NCBI GenBank assembly: GCA_030615045.1
Contig: JAUWZY010000036.1
Location: 1 to 8,291, forward strand
DNA length: 8,291 bases
Source: Chloroflexota bacterium
GTDB lineage: Bacteria > Chloroflexota > Dehalococcoidia > SZUA-161 > JAUWZY01
Direction of reading: 5' to 3'
The notes beneath the pieces were generated by a model. It saw only the letters and a list, made by a program, of their open reading frames with translations, made no database searches and had not been told where the DNA came from. Shown piece by piece: positions 5,410 through 8,291 of the stretch. Position numbers and translations under genes: made by a program. Positions within the stretch are counted from its first letter, which is position 1. The number at the start of each line of letters is the position of its first letter.

Positions 5410-7233
5410 TCATTCCTCCTGATTATGTTCCTCCTCCTGGGGTGCCAGATACAACTCCTGAAGTTGCTCCCGGGACACCAGATCCGGAGCTCCGGTCATC
5501 ACGTCTACAGCGCTCTGGGTCTTGGGGAAGGCGATGACCTCTCTGATGGTATCCTCCCCGGCGAGAAGCATCACCAGGCGGTCAATCCCGGGGGCGATGC
5601 CGCCGTGGGGCGGGGCACCATACTCCAGGGCCTCCAAGAGATGGCCAAAGCGGGCCGCGATCTCATCATCAGTATAGCCCAGGAGGCGAAATATCCTCTC
5701 CTGTAGCTCGCGGGTATGGATCCTCATCGAGCCGCTGGAGAGCTCACAGCCATTACAGACGAAATCATAATGCTTGGCATGGACCTTCTCCGGGGCACTG
5801 TCGAGAAACGGCAGGTCCTCATCACGGGGGGCAGTAAATGGATGGTGCATTGGCTCCCAGCGCCCTTGCTCCTCATTCCACTCCAGCAAGGGGTAGTCCC
5901 GGATAAAGGCAAAGGCGAGGAGATTGGGATCAGCGAGGCTGAGTCGGCACCCCATCTCCACCCGTAACTGGCTTAGTGCGGTATCGACCACCTTGAGCTT
6001 ATCCGCGATGATCAGGACAAGGTCGCCCATCTCGGCTTTTACCCTCAGCGCCATCTCCTTAACCTGGTCCAAAGTCAAGTATTTAGCAGCTACGGAGCGG
6101 ACCTCATCCAGGGTCAAATCATCCAGCCCCTGACCCTGCTTCCCGGCGAGGGCTAAGGTGACCAAGCCCCGAGCCCCTCGGGCGCCGACGAAGTCAGCTA
6201 ACTCCCCGAGCTGCTTCCTGGAGTAGGAGGCACAGCCAGGGGCACAAAATCCCTTAACCCTGCCCCCGCTGGCAAGCGCGGAGCGAAAGATGGAGAAATC
6301 GGAGGCGGCAACGATATCCGAGATATCGGCCAGTTCCAGCCCGAAGCGCAAATCGGGCTTGTCGGTGCCATAGCGCTCCATGGCTTGGGCATAGGAGAGA
6401 CGGGGAAAGGGCTTGACCATCCCCATCTCGGGCTTTATCGCCTCAACCAATGAGCTGAAGAGCTCCTCGACAAGCTTCAGTACCTCCTCCTCGTCGACGA
6501 AGCTCATCTCGAGGTCGAGCTGGGTGAACTCAGGCTGGCGATCAGCACGCAGGTCCTCATCGCGAAAGCAGCGAGCTATCTGAAAGTATCTCTCAAAGCC
6601 AGCAATCATCAACAGCTGCTTGAGCTGCTGCGGTGATTGGGGCAGGGCGTAGAACCGCCCCCGGTGCAGACGACTGGGCACGAGATAATCCCGAGCCCCC
6701 TCTGGGGTGCTTTTGATCAGGATCGGGGTCTCGATCTCGATAAAGCCCCTGGCATCGAGGAAATCACGCATGAACTTGATTACGCGATGGCGCAATAATA
6801 TGTTCTCCCTCATTCGAGGGCGCCGAAGGTCAAGATAGCGATACTTGAGGCGCACCATCTCCTCAACTTCAGCTTCTTCATTTATGTAAAATGGAGGTGT
6901 CTTGCACCGATTGAGGAGCGCGACTTCCTCAGCGATGATCTCGATCTCACCCGTGGCTAATTTCGGGTTCTCAGTCCCCGCGGGGCGCCTTGCCACCTTC
7001 CCTGCCACCGTGGCCACATATTCATGGCGCATCTCGGCAGCAACCTTATGCCCCTCCCCGCAGATATCGGGGTTGAACACCACCTGGATCACACCCTCCC
7101 CGTCCCGGAGGTCGATGAAGATCAGACCGCCGTGGTCTCGTCTCCGATTGACCCAGCCAGCAAGGGTTACCTGTTGCCCGATATCTTCCGTGGTTAGTGC
7201 ACCACAGCTATGGGTTCTGAATGCGGTTCCCAT
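5410..7233 (-). CDS. aspS: Aspartyl-tRNA synthetase, bacterial type, probably non-discriminating (Asp/Asn)
   Basis: Class II synthetase that attaches aspartate to tRNA in the cytoplasm. The protein has 607 residues, the usual length for the bacterial form with a GAD insertion. The N-terminal OB-fold anticodon-binding domain (about 1-110) includes GWVNRRRDHGGLIFIDLRD (26-44). The catalytic core shows YRYLDLRRP (131-139), PQSPQQLKQLLM (198-209), motif 2 FRDEDLRADRQPEFTQLD (223-240) and motif 3 GIAPGIDRLVML (545-556) with Arg552. The GAD domain lies at about 290-420, between the two parts of the core. His34 (in RRDHGG) and Gly86 (in RPAGTEN) are residues linked in the family to relaxed specificity; E. 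coli, which is discriminating, has Leu at the first site. Asp-tRNA(Asn) made this way needs GatCAB. The gene starts 38 bases after queA behind its own promoter and has no well-spaced Shine-Dalgarno; tig follows after 29 bases. Confidence 0.98.
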   Translation of the reverse strand: MGTAFRTHSCGALTTEDIGQQVTLAGWVNRRRDHGGLIFIDLRDGEGVIQVVFNPDICGEGHKVAAEMRHEYVATVAGKVARRPAGTENPKLATGEIEIIAEEVALLNRCKTPPFYINEEAEVEEMVRLKYRYLDLRRPRMRENILLRHRVIKFMRDFLDARGFIEIETPILIKSTPEGARDYLVPSRLHRGRFYALPQSPQQLKQLLMIAGFERYFQIARCFRDEDLRADRQPEFTQLDLEMSFVDEEEVLKLVEELFSSLVEAIKPEMGMVKPFPRLSYAQAMERYGTDKPDLRFGLELADISDIVAASDFSIFRSALASGGRVKGFCAPGCASYSRKQLGELADFVGARGARGLVTLALAGKQGQGLDDLTLDEVRSVAAKYLTLDQVKEMALRVKAEMGDLVLIIADKLKVVDTALSQLRVEMGCRLSLADPNLLAFAFIRDYPLLEWNEEQGRWEPMHHPFTAPRDEDLPFLDSAPEKVHAKHYDFVCNGCELSSGSMRIHTRELQERIFRLLGYTDDEIAARFGHLLEALEYGAPPHGGIAPGIDRLVMLLAGEDTIREVIAFPKTQSAVDVMTGAPDLVSREQLQELYLAPQEEEHNQEE

Positions 7234-7241
7234 CTCACCAG

Positions 7242-7270
7242 ATTATAGCCAAAGAGGGCTCCTTTTTCAA
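7242..7270 (-). promoter_or_regulatory. Predicted sigma70-type promoter for aspS and downstream genes
   Basis: On the minus strand, TTGAAA (7270-7265) is followed by exactly 17 bases and then TATAAT (7247-7242), a perfect -10 box and a 5/6 match to the -35 box TTGACA. It fills the gap between the queA stop (7272) and the aspS ATG (7233). Only eight bases separate the -10 box from the ATG, so a normal start point would give a transcript with about 0-3 leader bases. It may drive aspS, tig and the genes after them independently of queA. Confidence 0.68.
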
Positions 7271-7271
7271 T

Positions 7272-8285
7272 CTAAATGATAAGCATCGCGTCACCGAAGC
7301 TGTAAAAGCGATAGCCAAGTAGAATTGCTTCCTGGTAAGCGTGCATGATAAGCTCCCTGCCGGCGAAGGCGGAGACAAGCATCAGCAAGGTGGAACGAGG
7401 TAAATGGAAGTTTGTGACCAGGGCATCCACGATATGAAACCGGTAGCCGGGCAGGATATAAATGTCGGCCCAGCCTTGGAATGGCTTTATCTCACCATCA
7501 CGAGCTGCCTCCTCTACGGCCCTGACCGCAGTGGTGCCAATGCAAATAACTCGCCGCCCTTCCCTTTTAGCTTGAGCGAGCTTTTCCGCCACCTCCGGGC
7601 CCAATTCGCAATACTCCCGATACAGGACATGGTCTCGCGGGTCGGCAACCCGAACCGGGCGGAGTGAATCTAAGCCGACATGAAGGGTGATAAAGGAAAA
7701 CTCCACCCCCTTCTCCTGGATGCGCTGTATCAACTCAGAGGTGAAATGCAATCCCGCTGTCGGCGCCGCCACACTGCCCTGCACCTTGGCATAAACCGTT
7801 TGATAACGCTCCGGGTCAGGCAGTGGGGTGTGAATATAAGGAGGCAAGGGCACCATCCCCAGTTCCTCCAGAGCTGCCTCATCGGAGAGGTGAATGGTCA
7901 TGATGCCCGTTTCCGCTTTCGATAGAACCTGAACCGAGACGGAAGGCTCAGCCCTGATTTCGACCTTTGTCCCCGGTTTAAGCCGCCGCCCAGGCTTGGC
8001 CAATGCCTCCCAGACGCCAGGGCTCAGTCGCTGCAAGAGAAGAAATGACACCTCCCCACCACCGGTCACCTTATGCCCAAAAAGCCGTGCCGGGATTACC
8101 CGGCTATCGTTGCCGACCAAAACATCGCCAGGCTCAAGATAGTCAACGATATCAAAAAAGCGGCGATGCTCGAGCCACCTCCCCTGCCGGGAGAGAACCA
8201 TGAGCCGAGAATGATCTCGAGGTTCGGCGGGGGTTTGGGCTATAAGTTTTGCCGGCAAGATATAATCAAAATCTGCGGTCTTCAT
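7272..8285 (-). CDS. queA: S-adenosylmethionine:tRNA ribosyltransferase-isomerase QueA
   Basis: Transfers and isomerises the ribosyl part of S-adenosylmethionine onto 7-aminomethyl-7-deazaguanine at the tRNA wobble position, giving epoxyqueuosine; it acts in the cytoplasm on tRNAs for Asp, Asn, His and Tyr. The 337-residue length is normal. Conserved parts are the start MKTADFDYILPAKLIAQTP, NDSRVIPARLFG (59-70), AKPGRRLKPGT (96-106), YQTVYAKVQGSVAAPTAGLH (161-180), TNFHLPRSTLLMLVSAFAG (291-309) and the C-terminal FYSFGDAMLII. Two normally firm motifs deviate: HVGLDSLRPV (202-211) instead of HVGLGTFRPV, and HVLYREY (219-225) where relatives such as B. subtilis have HNMHAEF. The start ATG agrees with the family N-terminus; only six bases lie upstream, so its promoter and ribosome binding site are not visible. 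Next to aspS, it is linked by tRNA function, since tRNA(Asp) is a substrate of both. Confidence 0.97.
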   Translation of the reverse strand: MKTADFDYILPAKLIAQTPAEPRDHSRLMVLSRQGRWLEHRRFFDIVDYLEPGDVLVGNDSRVIPARLFGHKVTGGGEVSFLLLQRLSPGVWEALAKPGRRLKPGTKVEIRAEPSVSVQVLSKAETGIMTIHLSDEAALEELGMVPLPPYIHTPLPDPERYQTVYAKVQGSVAAPTAGLHFTSELIQRIQEKGVEFSFITLHVGLDSLRPVRVADPRDHVLYREYCELGPEVAEKLAQAKREGRRVICIGTTAVRAVEEAARDGEIKPFQGWADIYILPGYRFHIVDALVTNFHLPRSTLLMLVSAFAGRELIMHAYQEAILLGYRFYSFGDAMLII

Positions 8286-8291
8286 CTGTGC

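Noticed and set aside
7251..7270. Hairpin-like bases and T-run between queA and aspS as a terminator
   Set aside because: The stem is about four base pairs, and the T-run is on the plus strand, where there is no gene to terminate. The segment is better explained as a promoter.

Overview
All seven genes in this window lie on the minus strand, so transcription runs from the right edge to the left. In order they are: queA (tRNA queuosine), aspS (aspartyl-tRNA synthetase), tig (trigger factor), a 690-residue cytoplasmic molybdopterin/tungstopterin oxidoreductase with an N-terminal 4Fe-4S motif, clpP (protease subunit), a 53-residue four-cysteine zinc-ribbon-like protein, and the first 410 codons of an aldehyde:ferredoxin oxidoreductase (AOR) family enzyme that runs off the left edge. 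No RNA genes, mobile elements, CRISPR arrays or large repeats were seen. Coding density is nearly complete; the longest internal gap is 38 bases.

The window suggests an anaerobic bacterium. An AOR-family tungsten enzyme and a second pterin oxidoreductase sit next to ordinary bacterial housekeeping genes. Trigger factor, ClpP and a GAD-containing AspRS rule out an archaeon. The queA-aspS-tig-clpP order and the bacterial AspRS carrying non-discriminating residues would fit Chloroflexota (Dehalococcoidia-like) or another deep anaerobic lineage, but that placement is an inference.

Right part (8285-5410): queA starts 6 bases inside the window edge. After its stop there is a near-consensus sigma70-type promoter (TTGAAA, 17-base spacer, TATAAT) placed so close to the aspS ATG that the aspS transcript may be leaderless or nearly so. 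Middle part (5380-2019): tig follows aspS after 29 bases and starts with GTG behind a strong Shine-Dalgarno. The molybdopterin enzyme starts at a GTG that overlaps the tig stop by 4 bases. Left part (2035-1): clpP starts inside the 3' end of the molybdopterin gene with a 17-base overlap, and the zinc-ribbon gene and the AOR gene follow with 14-base gaps, each with its own strong Shine-Dalgarno.

The point of interest is the arrangement. In many bacteria tig and clpP are adjacent and clpX follows. Here a redox enzyme is translationally coupled between tig and clpP, and a zinc-ribbon plus AOR pair follows clpP where clpX would often be. Protein folding and proteolysis genes are thus interleaved with two pterin/iron-sulfur enzymes in one apparent transcription unit. 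Whether this is functional coupling or operon capture cannot be decided from the sequence.
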